Shown here: positions 32,244 through 40,306 of the stretch, piece after piece | How the letters are laid out: each line of letters starts with the position of its first letter | Position numbering within the stretch: position 1 is the stretch's first letter | NCBI GenBank assembly: GCA_947259105.1 | Contig: CAMYKU010000015.1 | Coordinates: 1-55,466, forward strand | Reading direction: 5' to 3' | Source of the DNA: an uncultured Alphaproteobacteria bacterium | GTDB lineage: Bacteria > Pseudomonadota > Alphaproteobacteria > UBA8366 > JADFVY01 | DNA: 55,466 nt | The notes under the pieces: model-generated | What the model was told of the DNA's origin: nothing | Seen by the model: only the letters and a program-made list of their open reading frames with translations | Databases searched by the model: none | Position numbers and translations under genes: made by a program

Positions 32244-33509
32244 TCACAGACTTCGGCCCTTCACGATGGCGTTCGCGCCCAGCTTCCGCCGCACCTCGTC
32301 GATCGCGCCCTCTATGTCAGCGCGGCGCCTGGCGCCGGAATCCAGAAGGTCCGGCTGAGCCGCGGCATCGGCGCCGCAAAGCTCCTCGGCCCCGACGCCG
32401 ATCAGCCGGAACGCCTGCCCGTCGGCCTCCCGGTCCAGCAACGGCAGCGCGGCCCGGTAGATCTCCTCCGCAAGATCGGTCGGCACCGACAGCGTGCGGC
32501 TGCGGGTCATCAGCCTGAAATCGGCGGACTTGAGTTTCAGCGTGACCCGCTGCCCCAACAGTTCCCGCTTCTTCAGGCGCCGCCCGACATCCTCGCAAAG
32601 CGGCCACAGGGCGTGCGCAAGCACCGCCGGGTCGCCGCTATCGGCGGTAAAGGTCGTTTCGCTGGAGACGCTCTTGGTCCGCTGCTCGGGATCGACACTG
32701 CGATCGTCCCGCCCCCGCGAAAACCAGTGCAGCCGGTGCCCGATGGCCCCGTAGCGGCGCATCAGGACCGCCTCATCCACCTGCCGCAGATCGCCGATGG
32801 TGGCGATCCCGTCACGCCGCATCTTCGCCTCCAGCGCCCGACCGACGCCGTAGATCATGCCAACCGGGCGCGGCGCCAGAAAGTCCTGCGCTTCGGCCCG
32901 GCCGATGGCGGCGAAGCCACGCGGCTTGTCGAGATCGGATGCGGTCTTCGCAAGGAACTTGTTGTAGCTGAGCCCGATGCTGACGCCGACCCCGATCGTC
33001 CGCTCGATATCCAGCGCCAGCCTGGCCAGTGTTCGCGCCGGGATGCTGTGGTGAATCGCTTCCGTGCCGCTGAGATCGAGAAACGCCTCGTCGATCGACA
33101 GCGGCTCCACCAGGGGTGTTGCGGCGCGCATCATCTCCCGCACCTGGCGACCCACCGCCGCGTATTTCGCCATGTCGGGGCGGACCACCACCGCGTCGGG
33201 GCATGCCTCCAGGGCCTTGAACATCGGCATGGCCGACCGCACCCCATAGACCCTTGCAAGATAGCACGCCGCCGCGACGACGCCGCGCCGGCCGCCGCCC
33301 ACGATGACGGGCCTGTCTGCAAGCTCCGGATTGTCGCGCTTTTCCACCGAGGCATAGAACGCGTCGCAGTCGATATGGGCGATGGCCAGCTCATTCAGTT
33401 CCGGATGACTCACGACCCGCGGGGAACCGCAGTCCGGACATCGGTGGTCGGCGGTCTCGTCCGGCCGGGCGAGGCAATCCCGACAGAGGTATGTGCCCGG
33501 GACACTCAT
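32244..33509 (-). CDS. dinB: DNA polymerase IV (DinB) with N-terminal zinc-ribbon-like extension
   Basis: A 421-residue Y-family translesion polymerase. Catalytic residues are in IAHIDCDAFYASVEK (metal-binding Asp) and PLSIDEAFLDLSG (Asp-Glu). The fingers/palm motif VIVGGGRRGVVAAACYLARVYGVRSAMPMFKA is typical of DinB (about residues 75-105). The little finger covers about 260-375. Residues 9-29 carry CRDC and CPDC, a zinc ribbon-like extension found in many alphaproteobacterial homologues. The ATG at 33509 overlaps the stop of the ROK kinase gene by 4 bp. The neighbouring DivK is divergent. The start at 33614 is rejected as it lies inside the ROK gene. Confidence 0.93.
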   Translation of the reverse strand: MSVPGTYLCRDCLARPDETADHRCPDCGSPRVVSHPELNELAIAHIDCDAFYASVEKRDNPELADRPVIVGGGRRGVVAAACYLARVYGVRSAMPMFKALEACPDAVVVRPDMAKYAAVGRQVREMMRAATPLVEPLSIDEAFLDLSGTEAIHHSIPARTLARLALDIERTIGVGVSIGLSYNKFLAKTASDLDKPRGFAAIGRAEAQDFLAPRPVGMIYGVGRALEAKMRRDGIATIGDLRQVDEAVLMRRYGAIGHRLHWFSRGRDDRSVDPEQRTKSVSSETTFTADSGDPAVLAHALWPLCEDVGRRLKKRELLGQRVTLKLKSADFRLMTRSRTLSVPTDLAEEIYRAALPLLDREADGQAFRLIGVGAEELCGADAAAQPDLLDSGARRRADIEGAIDEVRRKLGANAIVKGRSL

Positions 33510-34411
33510 GACCGGGCATCCGCGGGCCACAACCAGGCCGCCCCGCGCACCCCGCTCGAGTCGCCATGTTTCGGCGGAACAAGGCGGGTGTCCACCCGGT
33601 CCGAGAAGATCCACCTGCCCCAGATTGCCGGGACGTTTTGATACAGGCGCGCAACATTCGACATGCCGCCGCCGAGCACCACGATGTCGGGATCGACGAT
33701 GTTGATCACATGTGCCAGCGCCCGTGCGAGCCTCTCTTCGTAACGCGCCAGGCTGGCCGCGCTGTCGCGGTCCGCAGCGGCCGCGCGCGCGACAAGAACC
33801 TCCGCCTCCAGGTGCCGGGCGGTCCGGCCCTCATGGTCCCGTGACAGCCCCGGACCGGAGAGAAACGTTTCTATGCACCCATGCCGCCCGCACCAGCATG
33901 GCGGACCCGGCGATTCGTCCGTCCCCGGCCAGGGCAGCGGATTGTGCCCCCATTCGCCGGCGATGGCGTTGGCGCCGATGTGCCCTTTCCCATCGATAAC
34001 GAGGCCGCCGCCGACGCCGGTGCCGAGGATCACGCCGAACACCGAATCCGCCCCCTCAGCCGCGCCATCCCGGGCTTCCGACAGGGCAAAGCAGTTCGCG
34101 TCATTGGCGATTCGGACCGCCTGGCCGAGTATTTCCGCGAGGTCCTGCGCAAGGGGCCTGCCGTTCAGCCAGGTGGAATTCGCATTCTTCACCAGGCCCG
34201 TCGCGGGAGAAATCGTGCCCGGGATGCCGAGCCCGACACTGCATGGTTCCCCCGCCTCCTGCGCCGCCTCTCCGACCAGTGGCACGAGCGACTCGAGAAC
34301 TGCCCGATAACTGCGCGGGGTCGCGGTACGACGGCGGTACAGCACATCGCCGCCGGGCGACAGCAGGGCCACCTCGATCTTGCTTCCCCCGAGATCGACG
34401 CCGATCTGCAC
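33506..34411 (-). CDS. ROK-family sugar kinase (fructokinase/glucokinase-like)
   Basis: A protein of about 301 residues. The phosphate-binding start is IGVDLGGSKIEVALL and the family zinc motif is GEWGHNPLPWP with CWCGRHGCIETFLSG (Cys-x-Cys-x4-Cys). The adenosine motif is ANDANCFALSEA and GVILGTGVGGGLV. The zinc motif argues for a sugar kinase, not a repressor, since no helix-turn-helix domain is present. I prefer the GTG at 34411, with GGGAGG 9 bp upstream, over the ATG at 34459, which has no ribosome-binding site. It overlaps dinB by 4 bp. The substrate sugar cannot be read. Confidence 0.88.
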   Translation of the reverse strand: MQIGVDLGGSKIEVALLSPGGDVLYRRRTATPRSYRAVLESLVPLVGEAAQEAGEPCSVGLGIPGTISPATGLVKNANSTWLNGRPLAQDLAEILGQAVRIANDANCFALSEARDGAAEGADSVFGVILGTGVGGGLVIDGKGHIGANAIAGEWGHNPLPWPGTDESPGPPCWCGRHGCIETFLSGPGLSRDHEGRTARHLEAEVLVARAAAADRDSAASLARYEERLARALAHVINIVDPDIVVLGGGMSNVARLYQNVPAIWGRWIFSDRVDTRLVPPKHGDSSGVRGAAWLWPADARS

Positions 34412-34594
34412 CTGATTCCGCCTCCCGTGACAAATCGCCGAGCCGATTGTCTGCACCATGCGTATTGCTTATCCGACGAATTATGATAGGAATCAAAACA
34501 ATCCAGTCTAATTTAACCTTCTGTGTACCAATAGATGCGACCATTTCATTTCGGACAACCGAAAAGACCGTCCGCTCCGACCGAGGGATAACGT

Positions 34595-34960
34595 ATGGCC
34601 AAGACGATCCTGATCGTCGAGGACAACGAGCTGAACATGAAGCTCTTCCGCGATCTTCTGGAAGCCCAGGGGTACGGTATCCTCCAGACGCGCGACGGCA
34701 TGCAGGCGCTCGACCTTGCCCGCAAGGAACGGCCCGACCTTATCGTCATGGATATCCAGTTGCCCCAGGTTTCCGGTCTCGAAGTCACGAAATGGATCAA
34801 GGCGGACGACAATCTCAAGCATATCCCGGTTGTCGCGGTGACCGCCTTCGCCATGAAGGGCGACGAGGAAAAGATCCGCGAGGGCGGCTGCGAGGCCTAT
34901 GTCGCCAAGCCCATATCGGTCAAGGATTTCCTGGCGACGATCGAGCGCTTCCTGGGCTGA
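34595..34960 (+). CDS. divK: DivK-type single-domain response regulator
   Basis: A 121-residue receiver. D10, D53 ([13 protein letters not shown]), the Thr in [13 protein letters not shown] and K105 ([12 protein letters not shown]) form the phosphorylation site. The sequence is of the DivK type, which in Caulobacter relays phosphate between PleC/DivJ and cell-fate regulators. Its D53 is in the same position as in Caulobacter DivK. In many relatives pleD, a diguanylate cyclase gene, follows divK directly; here the next gene is the Ser-rich leader protein instead. It is divergent from the ROK-dinB operon. Confidence 0.93.
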   Translation: MAKTILIVEDNELNMKLFRDLLEAQGYGILQTRDGMQALDLARKERPDLIVMDIQLPQVSGLEVTKWIKADDNLKHIPVVAVTAFAMKGDEEKIREGGCEAYVAKPISVKDFLATIERFLG

Positions 34961-35166
34961 CTCGCGACCGGCCGGAATTCAACCGGATGCCGCGGGCCCC
35001 TTGAGGCCATATTCGGAATTCCCGTTGCCCGCAGCCGGACGGTCGAAGAACCCGCCGACGAAACTTAAGCGAACCTGAAATCCGCCATCAGCGAAGGTTC
35101 AGGCACCGCGCCGTATCCTCATGCGGCATTTTGGACCACCCCAATCGAAGCATGGAGATTACTCGC

Positions 35167-35640
35167 ATGAAGGACATCAAGAACAAGACGCTGGTGGGTA
35201 CTGGCCCCGCGAGCGATACCGAGACGGTCGATACCGGCCGCCGCCAGGCATTGACCCGGCTGGGCCTTACGGCGGCGATCGCCTATGCCGCGCCGACACT
35301 GCTACCCCTCACTCCGGCTTCGGCAGACAGGGGTTCGAGCAGCCATGGCAGCAGTTCCAGCGGTTCAAGCAGCCATGACAGAAGTTCCAGCGGTTCGAGC
35401 AGCCATGAAGGCAGTTCCAGCGGTTCGAGCAGCCATGAAGGCAGTTCCAGCGGTTCGAGCAGCCATGACGGCAGTTCCAGCGGTTCGAGCAGCCATGACG
35501 GCAGTTCCAGCGGTTCGAGCAGCCATGAAGGCAGTTCCAGCGGTTCGAGCAGCCATGAAGGCAGTTCCAGCGGTTCGAGCAGCCATGACAACAATTCCGG
35601 ATCGACGGCACCCCTTCCGCCCTCCGGTTCCGCAAACTAG
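35167..35640 (+). CDS. Leader-type protein with a Ser/Gly/His decapeptide repeat (candidate modified-peptide precursor 1)
   Basis: A 157-residue protein of unknown function. Residues 1-53 are a leader-like part containing VDTGRRQALTRLG and AYAAPTLLPL (residues 21-48), which is shared at the same positions with the small protein at 37283. A twin-Arg pair (R25-R26), a hydrophobic stretch and ASA at 51-53 could also be read as a Tat or Sec signal peptide. Residues 56-144 are nine copies of a 10-residue unit, GSSSH[D/E/G][G/R/S]SSS, the last one imperfect, followed by STAPLPPSGSAN. Ser makes up about two thirds of the repeat. The ATG at 35167 has GGAG 9 bp upstream; ATG 35152 and TTG 35131 are less likely. 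An HprK/PqqD fusion gene follows after 111 bp. Ser-to-His-rich repeats of this type may also be structural or metal-binding. Confidence 0.75.
   Translation: MKDIKNKTLVGTGPASDTETVDTGRRQALTRLGLTAAIAYAAPTLLPLTPASADRGSSSHGSSSSGSSSHDRSSSGSSSHEGSSSGSSSHEGSSSGSSSHDGSSSGSSSHDGSSSGSSSHEGSSSGSSSHEGSSSGSSSHDNNSGSTAPLPPSGSAN
35332..35598 (+). repeat. Tandem 30-bp coding repeat (nine units)
   Basis: Nine head-to-tail units of 30 bp with no spacers, each encoding the decapeptide GSSSH[D/E/G][G/R/S]SSS; the last unit is 27 bp. The unit differs mainly at the third base of the Asp/Glu codon (GAC or GAA), giving the order G,D,E,E,D,D,E,E,D. The near identity at DNA level points to recent unequal recombination or slippage. 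Confidence 0.9.
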
Positions 35641-35751
35641 AGGCAAATCTGACTTGAAGACTCGGGGGCGGCGCACTCCGCCGTCCCCCTCTTCGAACGA
35701 TCCAACGCACGCGCGCCGCCGGGCTACAGGGCCGACGTAACGACGACACGC

Positions 35752-36960
35752 ATGATACTAAGGTTCGACAGGATATCCCGCCCTGTTCAAATCGACGACA
35801 GCCGTGCCCTGTTGTCGCCGCTTTTGGGCGTGTTCCGATACTGGCCGTTCTTTGAGGTTGAGGAAGACGCCGCGGCAGAACCGGTGATTACGGTACGGCG
35901 GGATGGCGACGGTTACTGGCTCCATGCGGACTGGCAGGCGGAGCCCCTACATTATTCGGACCCCGTCAATCTGGCCTGCGGGCTCGCCCTCAATGTCAAC
36001 CGCGCAATGTTGCAGGAGCACGAATCCTATCTTTGCCTGCACGGCGCCGGAATCGAAATCGGCGGGCGGCTGGTCGTCCTTCCCAATTATTATCGTGCAG
36101 GAAAGAGTGCCCTGACCGTCTGCCTCGCCGCGGCCGGTGCACGGGTTTTCAGTGACGATATCCTACCGTTGCTGCCGGACGGCTCGGCCATGTCTCTGGG
36201 GGTATCGCCACGGCTCCGGTTGCCGCTGCCCGATCGGCTGGGCGCGCGGTCACTCCGGTTCATCGAACGCCGGCGTGGCGCAGCGAACAAACAATATCTT
36301 TACGTCGAACTCGAGGAGCACGAACAGGCGCCGTTCGGCACGACGGCGCCGTTCGGCGGTTTTGTGTTGCTCAATCGTCGCGAGTCGGGTGCGGCCGACC
36401 TGTCGCCGGCGGGCGGCGGCGAGGTCCTGAAGCAGGTTGTCCTGCGCAACTTCGCCCGGCAGGTCCCCGCCGAGACGTCTCTCGACCGGCTCCACGGTTT
36501 GGTGGCCGCGTCGGCCTGCTACAAACTCACCTATGCGAATGGCGACGATGCGGCCGACCTGCTGACGGAACGGTTTTCGGACGCTGACTCGACGGGCGGC
36601 GATTTGCAGCCTGCGGCGGAAGGTGCGGGAGTCGATCCGGTCCCGCCGGAGATGCCAACGATTGCGGGCAAGCATCCCGGGCGGAAGCCCGGTATCAGCG
36701 AACGGCTGGTCGATGGCGACCTGTTCCTGGTGGATGGCGCCGGCCAGACGATTTATCATCTGAACCCGGTCGGCGCCGGGTTGTGGCGGCTGATGGACGG
36801 CAGCTGCGGCGCTGACGAGGCCATTGCACTTCTGCAACAGGCCTTTCCGCAGGTTGAGAGCGGGGTAATCGCGCACGATGTTGCGGCCCTCATTGCGGAT
36901 CTGCTCAATCGCGGGCTGCTGCACCACGGAAGCGACCCGCCCCCGAATATCCGGGCATGA
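35752..36960 (+). CDS. HprK-like/PqqD fusion protein 1 (candidate peptide kinase)
   Basis: A 402-residue protein. The N-terminal half resembles HPr kinase: CLHGAGIEIGGRLVVLPN (with H97), a P-loop-like NYYRAGKS at 112-119 and GARVFSDDILPL (D135, D136). The first Gly of the Walker A motif (GxxxxGKS) is replaced by Asn, so ATP binding may be altered. Residues about 310-390 form a PqqD domain (GDLFLVDGAGQTIYHLNP, GAGLWRLMDG), the fold that binds leader peptides in PQQ, lasso and other RiPP pathways. Together these suggest a peptide-guided Ser/Thr kinase or other ATP-dependent modifier. It follows the Ser-rich protein by 111 bp and is paralogous to the gene at 37606. No clear ribosome-binding site precedes the ATG. 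Function is inferred. Confidence 0.75.
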   Translation: MILRFDRISRPVQIDDSRALLSPLLGVFRYWPFFEVEEDAAAEPVITVRRDGDGYWLHADWQAEPLHYSDPVNLACGLALNVNRAMLQEHESYLCLHGAGIEIGGRLVVLPNYYRAGKSALTVCLAAAGARVFSDDILPLLPDGSAMSLGVSPRLRLPLPDRLGARSLRFIERRRGAANKQYLYVELEEHEQAPFGTTAPFGGFVLLNRRESGAADLSPAGGGEVLKQVVLRNFARQVPAETSLDRLHGLVAASACYKLTYANGDDAADLLTERFSDADSTGGDLQPAAEGAGVDPVPPEMPTIAGKHPGRKPGISERLVDGDLFLVDGAGQTIYHLNPVGAGLWRLMDGSCGADEAIALLQQAFPQVESGVIAHDVAALIADLLNRGLLHHGSDPPPNIRA

Positions 36961-37282
36961 ACCGGACTGCGCGATTTATTTTCGCCGATCGGGAATTTTC
37001 TTGATTTCGTAACAAATTGGAAACGATTGCGCTAACCGCTACGCTCGCCGTCTGTTATCGTATACCCATAACAATCCATCGCCGAGACCGCCGAAATAGG
37101 GGCTTTCAGGGTAGCGGTCATGGCGAAAAAGCGGATCGTCCGGCCGGGTCTGGCCGGCTATCGGCCCGCCCCTTCAGGACAGGTCAGGCATTGGAGTCCG
37201 GCGCCACGGTAGCGGCGCATTCCGCACGGGGGAACATTTGTCCCCGAATGCGAGGTCAACCGCATTCATACGGAGCGGAACA
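36961..37282 (+). promoter_or_regulatory. Intergenic region of 322 bp between the two peptide modules
   Basis: No gene is supported. The first 120 bp are relatively AT-rich and likely hold a promoter for the second module, but no site was picked with confidence. The small ORF at 37017-37292 has no family resemblance and was not called. Confidence 0.4.
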
Positions 37283-37480
37283 ATGGACGTGAAACTGAAA
37301 CTGCATCCCGATAACGGCCCGCCCACGCGCGCAGGTGGCGCCGTCGACACCAGACAGCGGCGCGCACTGGCCCGGCTTGGCCTTGCCAGCGCCACCGCCT
37401 ACGCCGCGCCGACCCTGCTTGCTCTCAGGTCGGCCCCGCGGACTGCGGCTGCGCCCGGGCGCATCGTAATCGCCGCCTGA
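37283..37480 (+). CDS. Small leader-type peptide (candidate modified-peptide precursor 2)
   Basis: A 65-residue protein of unknown function. Residues 21-48 match the same positions of the Ser-rich protein at 35167: 20 of 28 identical, with VDT, RRALARLGL and AYAAPTLLAL in common. Both start at an equivalent Met, which supports the ATG at 37283; the frame could begin at 37238 but without a matching region. GGAG at 37272-37275 lies 7 bp before the ATG. The part after the shared motif is only 17 residues (RSAPRTAAAPGRIVIAA), with no repeat and little Ser. It precedes the second HprK/PqqD gene by 125 bp. If the shared part is a leader, the short tail is the core; if it is a signal peptide, the tail is too short to be a mature protein, which favours the leader reading. 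Confidence 0.65.
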   Translation: MDVKLKLHPDNGPPTRAGGAVDTRQRRALARLGLASATAYAAPTLLALRSAPRTAAAPGRIVIAA

Positions 37481-37605
37481 GCGTGTTGCCGCCAGATTCA
37501 TCGATACCGGCAATCCCGCGTGCTGTCTGCCGCGGCATCGGTGCTTTCGCAATGCAACATCCCGGGTGCTAGGGCGGCCCGTGTCGACTGACGGAAGGGG
37601 GGAGG

Positions 37606-38811
37606 ATGTATCTGAAGTTCGAGTCCGTATCCCAGCCCGTGCTGCTGGCACAGGGACTCAAACTCCTGCCGCATCTGGCACGGATGTTTGCGAAATGGCC
37701 ATTTCGGGAAGTTTCCGGCGAGGGTTACGGCGATCCGACGATCAACGTGTTGCAGGACGGCGACGGCGGCGCTATCCAGGCGCCCTGGATCGAATCGGAG
37801 CAGCGGTACGGGACCGCCGCCAATCTTGCCGACGGCCTGTCGTACCACCTGACACGATGCTGGATGGAGGAGAGCACCGCTGTTCTCGGCATCACGGCGG
37901 CGGCCGCACGGTTCGGCAATGACCTGGCGGTATTCGTCGGTGGCCCGCAATCGGGCAAGAGCCTGCTGGTTTCGTGCCTGTCGGTGTCGGGCCATACCGT
38001 ATTCGCCGACTCGATCCTGCCGATTTCAGCGGCGACCCGCCAGGGTGTCGGCCTTGGCGTCGCACCGCGACTCAAGCTGCCGTTGCCGAATGCGTTTTCG
38101 GGCTCCCTTCGCGCGCAGGTCGAGCGGTGTATCGACCGCTGCGGCGCCCACCGGGGATATCTCGGGCCGCGCGAAGCGGACATGGCTGCCTTCGGAGAGC
38201 GGGCATCGATCCGCGCATTCATCCTTCTCGATCGTGCGGATGGCAGCGCAACCGCGTTGCGGCCCGCGGCCGCCAACACGCTGCTCAAACGGCTGCTGCT
38301 GGGCAGCTTCGATGCATTGCCGTCGGCGCGCGCGGCATTGGGGCTGCTGCACGAGATGGTCGCCGATACCCCCTGTTACCGGTTGACCTGGTCCAATCCG
38401 CTGGAAGCGGTCAACGCATTACGGGCGCGGCTTGCGATCAGCCGTCCGCTCGATGTCGACGACAATTCCCATGCCGGTGCGCACGTCAGCATGCTGCGGC
38501 GGCGGGCTTCGGGCCCGCGCATTCCGGCGGGCCAGCGTTTCCGCCATGTCGATGGCCTTGATGAGCGTGTCGTCGGTGGCGACATGTTCCTGGTCGATCC
38601 CGACGGAGAGGCGATCTATCACCTCAATGGGCTGGGTACCGGCCTGTGGCGCCTGCTCGATGGATCATACGGGCTGGACGATGCGGTTTCGGTTCTGCGG
38701 GACGCGTTTCCGACGGTGGACCGAAAGTCGATCGAAGGCGATGTCGCGCGCCTGATCGCCGATCTCACCGACCGCGGCCTTCTCGTCGAGCAATCCGGCG
38801 CCGCGGGCTGA
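37606..38811 (+). CDS. HprK-like/PqqD fusion protein 2 (candidate peptide kinase)
   Basis: A 401-residue paralogue of the protein at 35752, alike in length and domain order. The Walker A motif is intact here (GGPQSGKS, 112-119), but the His seen at position 97 in the first copy is absent, and the SDD motif reads FADSILPI (D135, S136). The PqqD domain (about 320-393) has GDMFLVDPDGEAIYHLNG and GLGTGLWRLLDG. The two copies therefore keep different parts of the active site. The ATG has a strong GGGGGAGG just upstream. It follows the 65-residue peptide and ends 38 bp before the convergent rtcB gene. Confidence 0.75.
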   Translation: MYLKFESVSQPVLLAQGLKLLPHLARMFAKWPFREVSGEGYGDPTINVLQDGDGGAIQAPWIESEQRYGTAANLADGLSYHLTRCWMEESTAVLGITAAAARFGNDLAVFVGGPQSGKSLLVSCLSVSGHTVFADSILPISAATRQGVGLGVAPRLKLPLPNAFSGSLRAQVERCIDRCGAHRGYLGPREADMAAFGERASIRAFILLDRADGSATALRPAAANTLLKRLLLGSFDALPSARAALGLLHEMVADTPCYRLTWSNPLEAVNALRARLAISRPLDVDDNSHAGAHVSMLRRRASGPRIPAGQRFRHVDGLDERVVGGDMFLVDPDGEAIYHLNGLGTGLWRLLDGSYGLDDAVSVLRDAFPTVDRKSIEGDVARLIADLTDRGLLVEQSGAAG

Positions 38812-38849
38812 TACCAAGGAGCGCTGATAATGAGCCAGCCCGGTGTCCC

Positions 38850-40280
38850 CTACCCCTTGATGCATACGAGCGGCCTGAGTTCGGCCACCTTGCGCGCCAG
38901 CCCGGCGTTGTGCGTGGCATCGATGACCGCAGCCACGTCCTTGTATGCGCCCGGCGCCTCTTCGGCCACGCCACGCATCGACGGGCTTCGGATGACGGTT
39001 CCGCGCCGCGCCAGCATTTCAACGACATCGCTGCCCCGCCAGTTTCTGCGCGCCTGATGCCGGCTCATGCTGCGGCCGGCGCCGTGGCAGGCCGAGCTGA
39101 AGGCGCGGTTCTCGCTTGCGGCCGTCCCTGCGAGGATCCATGACGCCGTGCCCATGCTGCCGCCGACGAACACCGGCTGCCCGGCCGCGCGCAGGGGTTC
39201 GGGCAGGGTCGGGTGTCCCGGCCCGAAGGCGCGGGTCGCGCCCTTGCGATGCACGAACAGGCTGCGCGGCCGGCCGTCGATCTCGTGGTCCTCCACCTTG
39301 CAGGTGTTGTGCGAGACGTCGAACAGAAGGCTTGCGGCGGCGCCGGGCAACACGGCGGACAGCGCACGGCGCAGCAGATGCCCGATGATCTGGCGGTTCG
39401 CGAACGCGCAGTTGATGGCCGCGCGCATGGCGCCGAGATACCGGCGACCGAGAGCACTGTCGATCGGACTGCAGGCCAGCTCGCGGTCGGGAAGCAACAG
39501 ACCCAGACGCGAGTCCTCGATCGCCATGTCGCGCAGAAACTCCGTGCCGATCTGATGCCCGAGGCCCCGTGAGCCGCAGTGGATGGCGACGACGATCTCC
39601 CCGACCGCAAGACCGAACGCCCGGGCCGCATCCGGGTCGCTGATGCCCACGATCTCCTGGACCTCGAGATAATGATTGCCTGAGCCCAGCGTTCCCATCT
39701 CCCGTTCCTGGCGCTGCCGGGCACGATCACTGACATATTCGGGCGTCGCACCCGCCATGCAGCCGCCCTCTTCGATGCGATCGAGATCGGCCGCCAGGCC
39801 ATAGCCGCGATCGACGGCCCACCGCGCCCCGCCGGCAAGCATGGCGGTCATCTCCTCTTCCGACAGGCGGATGTCGCCCCTGCTGCCCAGACCCGCGGGA
39901 ACGGCGGCGAACAACGCGTCGGCAAGCGCTTCCTTGCAGGGTTCCACGTCGCCGCGCGCAAGGCCGGTCACCATGGTCCTGACGCCGCACGAGATATCGA
40001 ACCCGACGCCGCCGGCCGATATGATCCCGCCGGCCTGCGGGTCGAACGCCGCGACGCCGCCGATCGGGAACCCGTATCCCCAATGTGCGTCCGGCATGGC
40101 GTAGGACGCCGATACGATGCCCGGCAGAGTCGCGACATTGGTGACCTGCTCGTAGACCTTGTCGTCCATATCGCGGATCAGGCCCTCGTCGGCGTAGATG
40201 ATCGCCGGAACGCGCATGTCACCGTGCGGTGCGATGCGCCATTCATAGCGGGACGTTCTTTCGAGACGTCGCAGTTCCAT
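38850..40280 (-). CDS. rtcB: RtcB-family RNA ligase
   Basis: A 476-residue RNA-splicing ligase that joins 2',3'-cyclic phosphate or 3'-phosphate ends to 5'-OH ends using GTP and Mn2+. D95 and C98 (GVGFDISCGVR) and the His-rich sites NHYLEV and HCGSRGLGHQ supply the metals. H399 in SSACHGAGRSMSR is the residue guanylylated in the family (His404 in the archaeal enzyme). Length and motifs are complete. It is 26 bp downstream of the archease gene and is probably cotranscribed with it. Confidence 0.95.
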   Translation of the reverse strand: MELRRLERTSRYEWRIAPHGDMRVPAIIYADEGLIRDMDDKVYEQVTNVATLPGIVSASYAMPDAHWGYGFPIGGVAAFDPQAGGIISAGGVGFDISCGVRTMVTGLARGDVEPCKEALADALFAAVPAGLGSRGDIRLSEEEMTAMLAGGARWAVDRGYGLAADLDRIEEGGCMAGATPEYVSDRARQRQEREMGTLGSGNHYLEVQEIVGISDPDAARAFGLAVGEIVVAIHCGSRGLGHQIGTEFLRDMAIEDSRLGLLLPDRELACSPIDSALGRRYLGAMRAAINCAFANRQIIGHLLRRALSAVLPGAAASLLFDVSHNTCKVEDHEIDGRPRSLFVHRKGATRAFGPGHPTLPEPLRAAGQPVFVGGSMGTASWILAGTAASENRAFSSACHGAGRSMSRHQARRNWRGSDVVEMLARRGTVIRSPSMRGVAEEAPGAYKDVAAVIDATHNAGLARKVAELRPLVCIKG

Positions 40281-40306
40281 GGTCGGGACCCCTCAGAGCC
40301 TGGCTC

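Noticed and set aside
35332..35598. Regular 30-bp repeats that could suggest a CRISPR array
   Set aside because: The units are head to tail with no spacers and keep one reading frame encoding a decapeptide.
37017..37292. 91-codon frame between the two peptide modules
   Set aside because: It has no leader motif, no family resemblance and overlaps the start of the 65-residue peptide.
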